This document shows, piece by piece, positions 24,165 to 34,007 of a stretch of 64,000 nt of DNA. The translations under genes and the position numbers were made by a program. Where the stretch lies: positions 1,984,001 to 2,048,000 of the forward strand of contig OY730171.1 in assembly GCA_963422465.1 (NCBI GenBank), written 5' to 3'. Origin of the DNA: Lichina pygmaea. Lineage: Eukaryota; Ascomycota; Lichinomycetes; Lichinales; Lichinaceae. The notes under the pieces are model-generated. The model was not told the DNA's origin and searched no databases. It worked only from the letters and a program-made list of their open reading frames with translations. Each line of letters starts with the position of its first letter. Within the stretch, counting starts at the first letter, position 1.

Positions 24165-24608
24165 ATGAACTTCATACAATCCCGATTGTCAGACATCCAG
24201 CACAACCTCGCCGATACCGTCACTCGACTGACCGTTAAAGACTACCTACGTCTCCTCGTAATCGTGTGTGGCTACGCTCTGCTACGATCGTATCTAGTCA
24301 AGCTTGGAGGCTGGTTCCAAGCCCGGGATCACGATCGTGCCATCGCTACCGAGGAGGCGTCGTCGGAGGCAGCAGTATCTCCCGACCCCTTACAAGCACA
24401 GGTGACCATACCAGACAATACCGATGATGAGGATGAGGATGACGATAGGGACGATTCTCTGAAAAGGCTAGATTGGGGCCGACAAGCTCGCCAGCGGCAA
24501 AGACGCACGCTGAGAAAGCTCTTGGAGGCGGAGGAAAAGTCCAGACAGGAGGCCGCCGAAGCGGATTCGGATCGTGAGATTGAGGAGTTCCTCATCAAGG
24601 ATCCCTGA
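24165..24608 (+). CDS. PGA2: PGA2-like membrane trafficking protein
   Basis: A single-exon protein of 147 residues that I recognise as the fungal Pga2 family, linked in yeast to ER/Golgi protein trafficking and processing. It has the expected layout. A short amphipathic N-terminus is followed by YLRLLVIVCGYALLRSYLV (about residues 27-45), a single membrane span. Then comes an acidic linker (DDEDEDDDRDD) and a long basic-acidic helix with RQRRTLRKLLEAEEKSRQE, which is likely coiled coil. It ends with an acidic FLIKDP tail. No intron and no TATA box are evident. Length and motif order match the family. Confidence 0.85.
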   Translation: MNFIQSRLSDIQHNLADTVTRLTVKDYLRLLVIVCGYALLRSYLVKLGGWFQARDHDRAIATEEASSEAAVSPDPLQAQVTIPDNTDDEDEDDDRDDSLKRLDWGRQARQRQRRTLRKLLEAEEKSRQEAAEADSDREIEEFLIKDP

Positions 24609-25576
24609 CTTATGAAGGATTACATTGATGGGAACCGTGCCGCGGTGCGGACGGCCGTCCAGACGCCTGACGGCAAAGAACTCATGTCGGTATTTCGAAC
24701 ACACACATGGCATACTGCACGGGCCATCTTGAGAGGAAGACACGTCTTCCTGTCTAGAAATGCATCAAATTTGAACGGTTGACCAGAGCCACTCCAGGTT
24801 CTTATGGCGTCATGACCGAGAAGAAAAATACATTCCGTTTTGTCCAGCCACAAGTCAGCTCCCAGAGGAGATCCCTTTGATACTCGCAGATCCGGCCCAA
24901 AGAAAGAAGATCCTGCTGCTCCTCGGACCAAGCATGCCGCTGCTACTCCTCGTACGCCATGTGCCCGGGCGGCGTTGGGCGGCGTCATGCAACGAAAACC
25001 GATTGGGGACGCCAACGCCGACGCCGTGCCCACTTCGGAGACGCACCGAAGTGCTGGCCCACGCCGGCAGGAGGAGGAACTTACATGAGATGCTGCCTGT
25101 GTCTGCGCGTCTGCCGCTGCCATCTCGAAACAGGCGTTGGTCCTCGTGCGACCCTCCCGATGGGATTGGCGCGCGTCTAGGCTCGCGGTTGGACGACGGT
25201 GGCATCTCGGATACACGACCTCGAACGTCGTCTCACCGGCTGGCCCGGGGGCCCGATGTAGGGTGTGTTGGCGCGCGGATGTGGCAACGGTCTGGAACCT
25301 GATACGGCCATTGGTCGTCCGATAGCGGCCCGAGGGCGACGGCGCTATACCACGACTCACTGCACCGCTGACGCGACTACGATTTGGTGGTACCCCCCCA
25401 CCCGTGGCCATTTGGACACCAGCTCCTGTCAAATGCATGCAATTGTATCCAACTTATGTCGGTACATCGAGCCACCAACGTCAAGACTACTTGTTGATGC
25501 CCGTTTCGGGTGACGCAGCGCGTCGCCTCGGACACAAAAGGCTACCCCCTCGCCCGCCCTCGCCCGCGCTGCCCTC
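24609..25576. other. intergenic; one doubtful minus-strand frame
   Basis: An ATG-initiated frame of 272 codons (25438-24620, minus) is open but Ala/Arg/Ser-rich, without recognisable domains, and could arise by chance in GC-rich DNA. I do not call it a gene. No repeats or RNA genes seen. Confidence 0.4.
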
Positions 25577-26209
25577 TCATTTGCCGTTTTGGACGACGCC
25601 AGCGGCCCCGCCGTCATCTCCGGCTCGGCAATCGCACGCCAGTCTGAGCGTGTCCTGCAGCAATTGCGTGAGATCGACGCCTTCGCCGAGGTCGGTAGTG
25701 GTGTCGACGCAGATCCGGAACGTCATCGACGGCCGACAGCCAACGGACCCGATGGTGATCGGACTACCCCACGCGTCCAGGGCCGAGCAGAGCATGGCGC
25801 CAACATACGTGTGCTGTTCCGGACTGACGTCCCGGGCCATCGTCGGTCGTCTGTCCGTGTCCAGGAGGAAGACGGTCATACGCATGTCACGGAGGACTTC
25901 CAGCCACGGCGAAGACGGCTCGACCCTGAGCTGGACCTCGCAGACGCGTCCGTTGTTGAGCGGGAGCCCGTGGAAGACGAGGACGATGTCCTCGCGAGAC
26001 CTCTCGGTGACGTTCGGTCCCAGCACATGTTGCCCGCGCCGATACGGCCGGTACGGTTTGTAGTTCTCGAGGTTCCATTTCCCCTCGGCCGACAGGAGCT
26101 CGCAGTCCTGCGGCCGGACGCTCGTCCCACCCGGGATGGGCAGCCGTGTTGCAATTCCAGGGCCGGACAGGGCCAGGAGGACGACGAAGACGCGCGGGAA
26201 ATAAGCCAT
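25577..26209 (-). CDS. small secreted protein of unknown function
   Basis: A single-exon protein of about 210 residues starting MAYFPRVFVVLLALSGPG. The hydrophobic N-terminus is a likely signal peptide cleaved near IATR. The mature part has about seven cysteines, including C-E-L-L near its start and a CDC near the end, and an N-glycosylation site (NVTE). A C-terminal stretch (GSVGCRPSMTFRICVDT) recalls fungal secreted proteins that share GS.-.-.F.-I-C-V-D, but I cannot name the family with confidence. A TATA box lies about 145 bp upstream. It could be a cell-wall or apoplastic protein; that is inference. The opposite strand is also open over much of the gene, which I regard as a shadow. Confidence 0.6.
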   Translation of the reverse strand: MAYFPRVFVVLLALSGPGIATRLPIPGGTSVRPQDCELLSAEGKWNLENYKPYRPYRRGQHVLGPNVTERSREDIVLVFHGLPLNNGRVCEVQLRVEPSSPWLEVLRDMRMTVFLLDTDRRPTMARDVSPEQHTYVGAMLCSALDAWGSPITIGSVGCRPSMTFRICVDTTTDLGEGVDLTQLLQDTLRLACDCRAGDDGGAAGVVQNGK

Positions 26210-26353
26210 TCGAGCCTTTGGATTTGGACACACTCAGACGGTTTCGAAGACGACCGTTGGGTTGAAGCCTGCGTGGTCCAGGGTTCAGAGGAGCACGGAG
26301 GACGTAGGATGTTTTGTCGTGGGAGTTCGCACGTCCGACGCCGTGCAAGCAGG

Positions 26354-26361
26354 ACTTTATA
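26354..26361 (-). promoter_or_regulatory. TATA box of the secreted-protein gene
   Basis: GGTATAAAGT on the minus strand, about 145-150 bp before the ATG at 26209. Confidence 0.55.
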
Positions 26362-26710
26362 CCCCGACCATTTCGCCACCTTCCGGATACCATCGTGGAG
26401 GAGGGCCATCTGTCTCCTCTCCCGCCCGAGGTGGATCTCCATGGCCGGCGCCGGTACAGCGTCGTAGCCATGCGTTCCAGACAGCCTGGAGCCGGGAGGG
26501 TATCTTTCCTCGGCCAGATCAGCGCGAGATTGCCAGAATCCATTGGATCGACGATCTGGTCTTGGCCACTGGTGCTAGGACATCGATACTTCGGTTTCCG
26601 GATGGCCAGTCACGTACAAGATGCCGTGTTGTTTGCTGATATCTGATCTCCTGGCGGGATAGCTCCGCCGGGGATGTGTCTCTTTCCCGTTGGGAGATGG
26701 CGAGCGGTGT

Positions 26711-26985
26711 TTGCTCATGCTTGGTCACACGCAAATGCTTTCTCTCTGGATGTGGGAGACTGTAACGAAGATTGAGACGAGCTGGATTGTACCACGTTCC
26801 TCCTGCTCCGGAGGGAGCGTCTATCTTCACTTTCTTGAAGGCGTCTTGCTCGTGCTTGGTCGCACGCAAATGAACTCTCTCCAGATGTGGCAAACTGCAA
26901 CTACGATTGAAATGGGCTGTATCGTACGGCGTTTTTTCCTACTCCGGAAGGGGCAGTCAATTTTCACTTCCCTGAACACTTCCTC
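26711..26985 (+). repeat. tandem duplication, period about 135 bp
   Basis: TTGCTCATGCTTGGTCACAC at 26711 recurs as TTGCTCGTGCTTGGTCGCAC at 26846, and the following 100 or more bases also match with substitutions and small gaps. No gene recognised around it. Confidence 0.75.
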
Positions 26986-28551
26986 CGGGCTCTCTGGGTA
27001 CCCACGTCTTATCAACAGTGCTGGGGGATATTGCTTCCCATCCTCCACATCTGCCAAGTCGATGGTCAACACTCAGAGAGGTTACGAAGCGTAGTGTGTT
27101 GTCAAGGATCGTGGACGCCCATCACAGACAGATGTATGATCTCTGGGGCGGAGTAGTGACGTGATCCCATGGCGCACCAGTCACGACGAACCTCCAGGCG
27201 CACCTTTTGTCACCTATGAACAATGACGGGGAGAGATCCGTCTGAGTGCACAAGAGATTGTAAGATCATGCGTCATTCGACCTCGATTTTTGATAGCTTC
27301 CCCGCCGCGTGTCAGTATCGAGAGGACATCTCCTGCTACTTGGGAAGAGTCATCGGCATTTCTCTTTTCGTCATTGGCATCAGCTCATGCCGAGGTTCAA
27401 ACCGGCACGATGGTCCGAGTGTTGGCCTTCGACCGCGTCCGGCAGATATGGAACGACTTGGAGGGATGGATCTCGCTGCCCTCCCCCTCCCTTCGAAAGA
27501 ACCGTTCTGGCTCGTTGCCCCCACCCGAGGCTGGGAGTATAAGAATGCTCGTTTCCCCCTACTCGAGCTTCTTTTCCCCTCGTCCAACCAACCATCAACC
27601 CGCAAAGTTGACTCCCGCCCCGGATAGGAGACCTGGTCCTTGGGCGAAGTCGTCTCCCCAAGTGCCAAAGAAGAGTTCAGCGTGCCCACGGGACCGACGG
27701 CCTCCCACGTTATCGCGCTAGAAGACGACTGACGCGGTCCATGCCGCCGCGACAGTCCAGACCCTGCTGATCCTCCCCCCCAGCTGCACGTCTGTCGACG
27801 GCGAGAGGATGCCCGACGCCGTCGGGATACTCGACTCTACCCCGTCGCCCACCACGGCGGCAGCACGACTTGGGTCTGCGGCGGGCACGATTTCAGATCC
27901 ATATCCAGGATCCTCGCGAGAGGATGATGACGCACGGAGGAGGGGCCTTGTCAAGGTTCGACGCCGCGGGTCATGGAGTGCCAGCCAGAGCTAATTTGCA
28001 TGTTTGACTCTCGGTTTGTGAAGCAGGAGAGCACCCTTTTGGCCACTCCTTCGCCAGGAGAACCACAGCTTCCACGAGGATCGGCAGCCGTCAGGACCGG
28101 ACCGATCAGCCCGAGCGATGCTGTTCCTCATATAATCACCAAGTTCCTTTGGGGAGGGGGAGGCCTGTTGCAGGGGGGTCTGTCTCATCCGTGTCCCCCC
28201 CCCCCCTATGACTGGGCTTGCGTCACCAGCATCGTAGGTTGTTCTCAGGGGGGACCCTCGCTCGCCGAAAGTGCTTGACTCCATCTCTGACCGTATCCCT
28301 GGCTATATGAACGCGCCCTCTGGATGCAGCACTAATTGCAAGCATACAGCTCAGTCTTCAGCCTCCAGCCTCCAGCCCCGATTTCCAGACAACTGCTCCG
28401 TCGTCTACACTTTCAGCTTCATTAGCATCTCCCTGTCGTCTTCACCGCCATCGCCTATTACCCCTCGGGATTGAGCAAGGTCGTTGTCGATTGTCGTGCT
28501 CTCATCGTGGGTGCATTCACGGGCGCCGCCTCACCGCCGAGTCTCCCCGGA
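26986..28551. other. intergenic with an isolated promoter-like site
   Basis: No gene recognised. At 27537-27544 GTATAAGA follows a C-rich GCCCCCACCC box and precedes a pyrimidine-rich stretch, a layout typical of fungal promoters, yet no convincing plus-strand gene follows before 28552. A weak TATATGAA at 28304-28311 may serve the 28552 gene. Poly-C at 28197-28208. Confidence 0.45.
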
Positions 28552-29226
28552 ATGCCGGCGCCTTTCACCATCCCCGAGCCTCAGCACCAAATGTATCACG
28601 CTGCAGCAGAATCGCAGCTGGCATCCCTCCGGCTCGAACTGATCAACGCAGCCAGCGCCGCGCGGGAGGCTGGCCAGAGGGCGAACGAGGTGCACGACCA
28701 GCTACTCGCCCGGGCCATCACGTGGAATCGCCAGACGATGGAGTGGGTGGAGGGGCTTCTCCAACACTATAACAGCCATGTTGATGGAGAAGTCGGGTAT
28801 TGGCGACGGCTTGCCGAAAGCGCGATCGCCGAGCTGGACCGGACGAGAGACGAGCTGGCCGAGACACGTGACGAGCTGAGCCGGATCAGGCTCGAGGCCA
28901 CGAGGAGGATGGATCACGTGGAGCGGCCCCCCGCCGAGACAACCGCCGCCACCACGACTACCACCGACTCCGCCGGCAGGACCACCATCACCCGGAAGCT
29001 CACGACGGTGATGGTCGAGGCGCCACCGACAGACTCGGAAGTCTGGGCACTCCCTTTTGGCTGTAAGTTGACGCCCAGCTGGTCCTTTGTGCTCTTGGTC
29101 GCAGCGTGCATCTTTGCTCACTGTACTGTATGAGCAGACGTACCGGACGAATCCGACACAGACGAATCAGGCACAATTGTGTCAGACACGGGCCTTCCAG
29201 ACACAGGCCTACCCAACACTCGGTGA
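28552..29226 (+). CDS. hypothetical coiled-coil protein
   Basis: Not recognised. Proposed exons are 28552-29062 and 29138-29226, giving about 199 residues; the intron is 75 bp with GTAAGT and GAGCAG. Exon 1 starts MPAPFTIPEPQHQMYHAAAE. It is largely alpha-helical, with a heptad-like stretch LDRTRDELAETRDELSRI and then a Thr-rich linker (AATTTTTDSAGRTTITRK). The spliced end is acidic and repetitive (DESDTDESGT, then DTGLPDTGLPNTR). Without splicing the frame ends in a hydrophobic stretch (FVLLVAACIFAHC), so a tail-anchored form is the alternative reading. No domain assignment is possible by eye. Confidence 0.5.
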
Positions 29227-29295
29227 AGGTCATCGGCGTCGGTGACAGTGGTCGGGTAACGGTTTTCGGTGATTTTCGCCTGGCGTTGCGGTCCA

Positions 29296-31115
29296 ATGGA
29301 GCGAGAGAGGAACTTTCGCGTGCTGTTGACCGGGTTTGCTGTGAGTCTCATGGAGAGAACTGCTTCTGGTTGGCGTTTGCGGTGAACAAGCTGGCGATGG
29401 CGCACGTTGGGATCGCCGGACATACCCATCTCTCTTCGCACCCGGCTTTGTCGACGGTCCGTACATTTCGCAAGAGGGCAGTGTCGCTTTCGATATAGCT
29501 ATGAGACTTCTTGCCAGCCCTTTCTACTGTCCGCTTGTGCTGTCACGTATAGGCCATCTGAAGTGCCGCGTTAATCGAAGCAAACAGCCGTTCGACCCGG
29601 CGTACCCGCTCAACCCGTCGTCCCTCGTCCTGCCTCTGCTTCCGAGCCGGATCTGGCTCGGCCGGGACGAGCTCGCCCGTCATCTCGATGGCGCTCCGAC
29701 AGCCGGCACCATTCCGCCTACAGGCAATCCATCCGCTGCCGACGCCCTCGGCTCCACCGAGAGGTCCACTACCGAATACCCCATCTCCGCCGAGGGGCCC
29801 GTTGCGATTGACATTGTCACGTATCCGGAGCCGGTCAAGGTCGCCTACGTCACCGTCGAGCATCTGATCCCGACGCTTTACGAAGGAGATATCCATGTCG
29901 ACGACGGCGGCGCGATCGACGGCGCACCGAGGCACGGCCGCGAGAAGACGGGCGCAAGAGACGGTCGCGGTTACGGAAGCAACGACTACGACTTTGTCAT
30001 CCACATCGGCATGGCGGGACCACGCTCCGGCTACCAGCTCGAGATGCGTGCGCGGGCAGGCGAGTACCGTCTGAGAGACGTCGACGGGCAGCTTCCTCAG
30101 CGCAGGCCGTCTCGGGCCGCCGAGCATGCGTCGACGGCTGCACGCACGCGACGCCAGGCGGCTCTCGCGGAGGACCGAGGCCAGGCCGACGCGGCAGCAC
30201 GCCCGGCCGTGCTGAGCCCCGAGCACGTCGACTGGGCGGCGGTCGTCGAGGGCTGGCGCGCGTCCGTGTCGCGCAGGCTGGACGACGAACGAGCGGGGCT
30301 CGTGTCGCTCTCGTCAGACGCCGGCCTGTTCCTCTGCGAGTATATCTACTACGTGTCGTTGCTCTACCTCTACACTCGACGGCGGCGTCAGTCGCGCGCG
30401 GGCAACGACGGCGACGATGGCGGCAAGGACGATAAGAGGCGCCAGCTCGGCCTGCCAGAGGCGGCTGTTCGCGGGAGCAGGCGTATGCTCGGCTCCGCAG
30501 CATCGGCATCAGCGGGCGCAGCAGCGGCAGCAGCAGCGGACGATGATACTCGACCACGGCAAGCGCAAGGGCAGGATGCGTCCCCGCCGTCGGGTGCGAT
30601 CAAGCACAGAAGCCGCTTGGCGAGATGCAAGGACACGCAAGTGGTCTTCTTACACGTCCCGGCGTTGTTGTCGTCGTCGTCGCCACCACCACCGCCACCG
30701 CCACCGCCACCGGTCTCTGTGGCAGTCGAGAGCCGTGCCTCGATCGCTGCACACCGCCATTGTCGTGCCAGCGCATCACCATCGCCATCGCCCACCGCCC
30801 AGCGCCATGGCCACGGCAGAAACGACGGCCACAGAGAAGACGGCGCCAGGAATTTCGGCGACAGAACCGACGGCGTCAGAACCGACGGCCGCGGAGTGAA
30901 TCTCTCTCGAGATGAACCGGTTCTTCTGGATCTGGATAAGAACGGGCAGGTACGTGCGCGACGCCGGGTTGGTTCTGCATCTGGATCTGCATCTGGCTCG
31001 GGCTCGGGACCTGGGTCTGGGTCTGGGTCTGGGTCTGGTTCCGGATCTGGCTCGGGCTCGGGCTCTGGCTCGGGCTCGGGCTCTGGCTCGGGCTCGGGCT
31101 CTGGTTCCGGATCTG

Positions 31116-31209
<94 letters not shown>

Positions 31210-31222
31210 TGGCTCGGGCTCT

Positions 31223-31257
<35 letters not shown>

Positions 31258-31783
31258 TGGATCCGAATCTGGATCTGAATCTGGGTCAATTCCGGGCTCC
31301 GCCGCTGCTCTCGCCAAGATCACGATGACCAGCTCCCGCTCCGCCAATGGAGCTAGCAAGACTCCCGCCACAACCGGCTTTACAAGCACCGCCAGCAGCG
31401 CCGCCGATGGCAAACGTGGCCGGGGCGGTGGCGCTAGTGGCGCCGATGGCGGTGGCGACGACCATCGTCATCATCCTTCCCGGCCACTGGCTTCAGCTTC
31501 ATCTCCATCTCCAGCTCCAGATCCAGATCCAGATCCAGATCCAGCTCCAGCTCCAGCTCCAGCTCCAGCTCCAGCTGCACTTGGACAGCAAATAGGGTTC
31601 ACTCCATCTCCATCTCTCCAACAGGCAGAACCAGACCCAAACTCAGACCTAGGCCCAGGCCCATGCCCAGAGCCAGAGCCACTGCCAGAACAGCCAGGTT
31701 TAAACGAGCAGCTGGACGAAGCAAAAGAAGTGGTGTTGGGCCTGATCAGAGCACTGGTGCTGTCCTCCTGTGCTCGAGAGTAA
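29296..31783 (+). CDS. pyroglutamyl peptidase I (C15) with giant low-complexity insert
   Basis: Cysteine peptidase that removes N-terminal pyroglutamate. Exon 1 (29296-29340) encodes [15 protein letters not shown], the family's VTGF start. After a 247-bp intron, exon 2 (29588-31783) continues with [11 protein letters not shown]. Visible family motifs are [11 protein letters not shown] near residue 151, the likely catalytic Glu at 167 (YQLEMRA), the nucleophile Cys 265 (LFLCEYIYY) and His 371 (VFLHVP). The family's C-terminal helix appears only at the very end ([13 protein letters not shown]). Between His 371 and that helix lie about 330 residues of Pro, Arg, Gly-Ser and Pro-Ala repeats, including a (GS)n run near residues 489-576. 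A GTACGT at 30950 might start an intron that removes the GS run. Unsplit length is about 746 residues against roughly 200-300 in the family. Confidence 0.8.
31010..31270 (+). repeat. (GGCTCG/GGCTCT)n hexanucleotide array coding (Gly-Ser)n
   Basis: About 43 hexamer units within the pyroglutamyl peptidase frame. On the opposite strand the same array is open as Pro-Glu repeats, which I treat as a shadow. Confidence 0.9.
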
Positions 31784-31845
31784 GTTGCTGTCGGTAGCTT
31801 CACGTCCGTAACAAGTGATTGGATTGTAGCTGGATACTGGTTCCA

Positions 31846-32322
31846 CCTTCTTACTCCCACTTTCTCGCTCGCACAGGGCTTGACCCCTCTTTTCGAGAAG
31901 AGAAAGGTCGGACCAGCTTGCTCCAACTTCCTCTGACCACTTCCTTGCTCCCACTTACTTGCTCCGCTTCCTTGCTCTACTTCCGCTTTCTTGCTCCCAC
32001 TTCCTTCCAGCCACAGTCACTCAGTTAGTGCTCCCACTTCCTTGTTGCAGCTCCTTGCTTCACTTGCTTGCTTCACTTCCTTGCTCCGCTTCCTTGCTCC
32101 ACTTGGATGCTACCACTTCCTTGCTCCACTTTCTTGTTCCCACTTCCTTCCGGTCACAGTCATTTGATTAGTGCTTCCACTTCCTTATTCCAGCTCCTTG
32201 CTTCACTTCCTTGCTCCACTTCCATGCTACCACTTCCTTGCTCTTACTCCCTTGCTCCCACTTCCTCGCCTCAGTTCCATTTCCTTGCTCCACTTCCTCG
32301 CTCCACTTTCTTCCGGCCAGTT
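31846..32322 (+). repeat. pyrimidine-rich minisatellite with higher-order copies
   Basis: Degenerate units of the type CTTCCTTGCTCCACTTCC. Within it a longer block (CTTCC-GCCACAGTCA then TTAGTGCT-CCACTTCCTT) appears twice, about 140 bp apart. Confidence 0.8.
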
Positions 32323-32613
32323 GTTCAACTCATGTGTTTTTTCCACTTGAATCTCCACTCATTTTGCTCGACGTATCTGCATGGGATCATGATGAATGAA
32401 CAACAAAATTTGTCGACTGCATTTAATCTGTTATTTCTGCCTGCCTGTCTGCCTGTCTGCCTGTCCGTCTGTCCGTCTGTCACGCCTGCCTACGAAAAAC
32501 ACAGCACATACGCCTGTACGTACATTACCTACAGTATCTACAGTATCCGCAGTACATACATAACATCTCTTGCAAGCTCACGATGACGCCAGCTAAGAGA
32601 CTACTTACCTACA

Positions 32614-32702
32614 CTTGCAGTGCTTCATACCCTTACAGCGCCTTGTACCCTTACAGCGCCTTGTACCCTTGCATTGCCTCTTCCCCTTGCAATGCCTCGT
32701 AC
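32614..32702 (+). repeat. 18-bp tandem repeat, about five units
   Basis: Units close to CCTTACAGCGCCTTGTAC, two of them identical. Confidence 0.85.
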
Positions 32703-32859
32703 TTACCCTAGATAGAGATCAAGACACAAGCTACGTATTATAGCTAACCACCAGGTAATGCAGGTGTGACGTTCCGGATCATCTGCTCTTGAAACGCTCG
32801 GTTCAGAGCGGGCGGTGTGTCGGGAGCTGGGGGCATCACAGAACAGCACTTGCCGTCGT

Positions 32860-33760
32860 TGTCTTCTCGGAACTGGAGTCTGGAGTCTGAACGGTGGTGT
32901 TTGGGGAGTTGGACAATGGAGTCTTAAGCAGTGGAGTCTGGAGTCTGGGCATTGCTGCTCTGGGAACTCGAGTCTGGAGTCTCGAGTCTCGAGTCTGAAC
33001 AGTGCATCTCTGGAGTCTGGAGTCTGGACGGTCGAGTCTAAACAGTGGCCCTTTGTGGATCAAAGTTTTTCTTGTGTGGAGCCGGTCTTTGGTGAGCGGT
33101 GTCTACTCGTAGGCCACTCAGTTGGTCTTTGCTGAGTTGATGTTTGGGAAGTGGAGTCCAAGCAGTGCGGGTTTTCCCCCATCGGGAAGTGCTGTTGCGG
33201 CTGCATCGGTACCGTACGTAGGTCGGCAGAGAGAGAGGCTTGCTTTCGATAAGCAGCTTTCCCCCCCCACCCACCCCCCCTCCACCTTGATGCTCAGGCA
33301 GTCCGCCTTGTACGGTACGGATGTAGCTGTGCCCATGGCGGTGGCTAGGCGGTGGAGTCTGGACAGTGGTGCTCTGGGAGCTGGAGTCTGCACGGTGGTG
33401 TGTAGATGGTGGTGTTTGGGGACTGCAGCTTGGGCAGTGGTGTCTGGGCACCGAGTGTCTAGATAGTGGTGTTTGGTGACTGCATCTTGGGCAGTGGTGT
33501 CTGGGCAGTGGTCTTCTGAGGACTCGAGCCTGGAGAGTGGCATCTGGAGTCTGGACGGTGGTGTCTAGGCAGTTGTCTTCTGGGAGCCCGAGTCTGGACG
33601 GCGGTTTTTTTTTGAAAGTGGTGTTCGGGCAAGTGGTGCATGGGAAGTGGTGTCTAGGCAATTGTGTTCTGGGAAGTGGTGTTTTGGGAATGGTGTCTTG
33701 GCAGTGGCATTTGGGGGAGTGGTGTCTGGGGAGTGGTGCCTCAGCACTACGTACAGAAAT
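32860..33760 (+). repeat. degenerate GGAGTCTG / GTGGTGTCTGGG minisatellite
   Basis: About 900 bp of short, imperfect units mixing GGAGTCTGGAGTCTGG and GTGGTGTTTGGG; the first half is richer in GGAGTCTG, the second in GTGGTGTCTGG. Confidence 0.8.
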
Positions 33761-33800
33761 CACAGTCTCAGGAGAGAACCATTGGTAGTGTTCTTGCTGT

Positions 33801-33944
<144 letters not shown>

Positions 33945-34007
33945 GCTCGTGAGATGTTTTTGCTGTTGCTTGATCCGGAACCTACTCTCTCGGCTGATGC
34001 TACCATG

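Noticed and set aside
24620-25438. 272-codon ATG-initiated minus-strand frame
   Set aside because: Ala/Arg/Ser-rich without domains, intron logic or promoter; long frames by chance are common in this GC-rich DNA. Could be revived by transcript data.
25404-26467. Open frames of 219 and 292 codons on the plus strand
   Set aside because: They overlap the signal-peptide-bearing minus-strand gene and have no recognisable features.
30388-31413. 341-codon minus-strand frame with Pro-Glu repeats
   Set aside because: Antisense shadow of the Gly-Ser array in the pyroglutamyl peptidase gene.
32068-32586. 172-codon plus-strand Leu/Pro/Ser-rich frame
   Set aside because: Translation of the pyrimidine-rich minisatellite.
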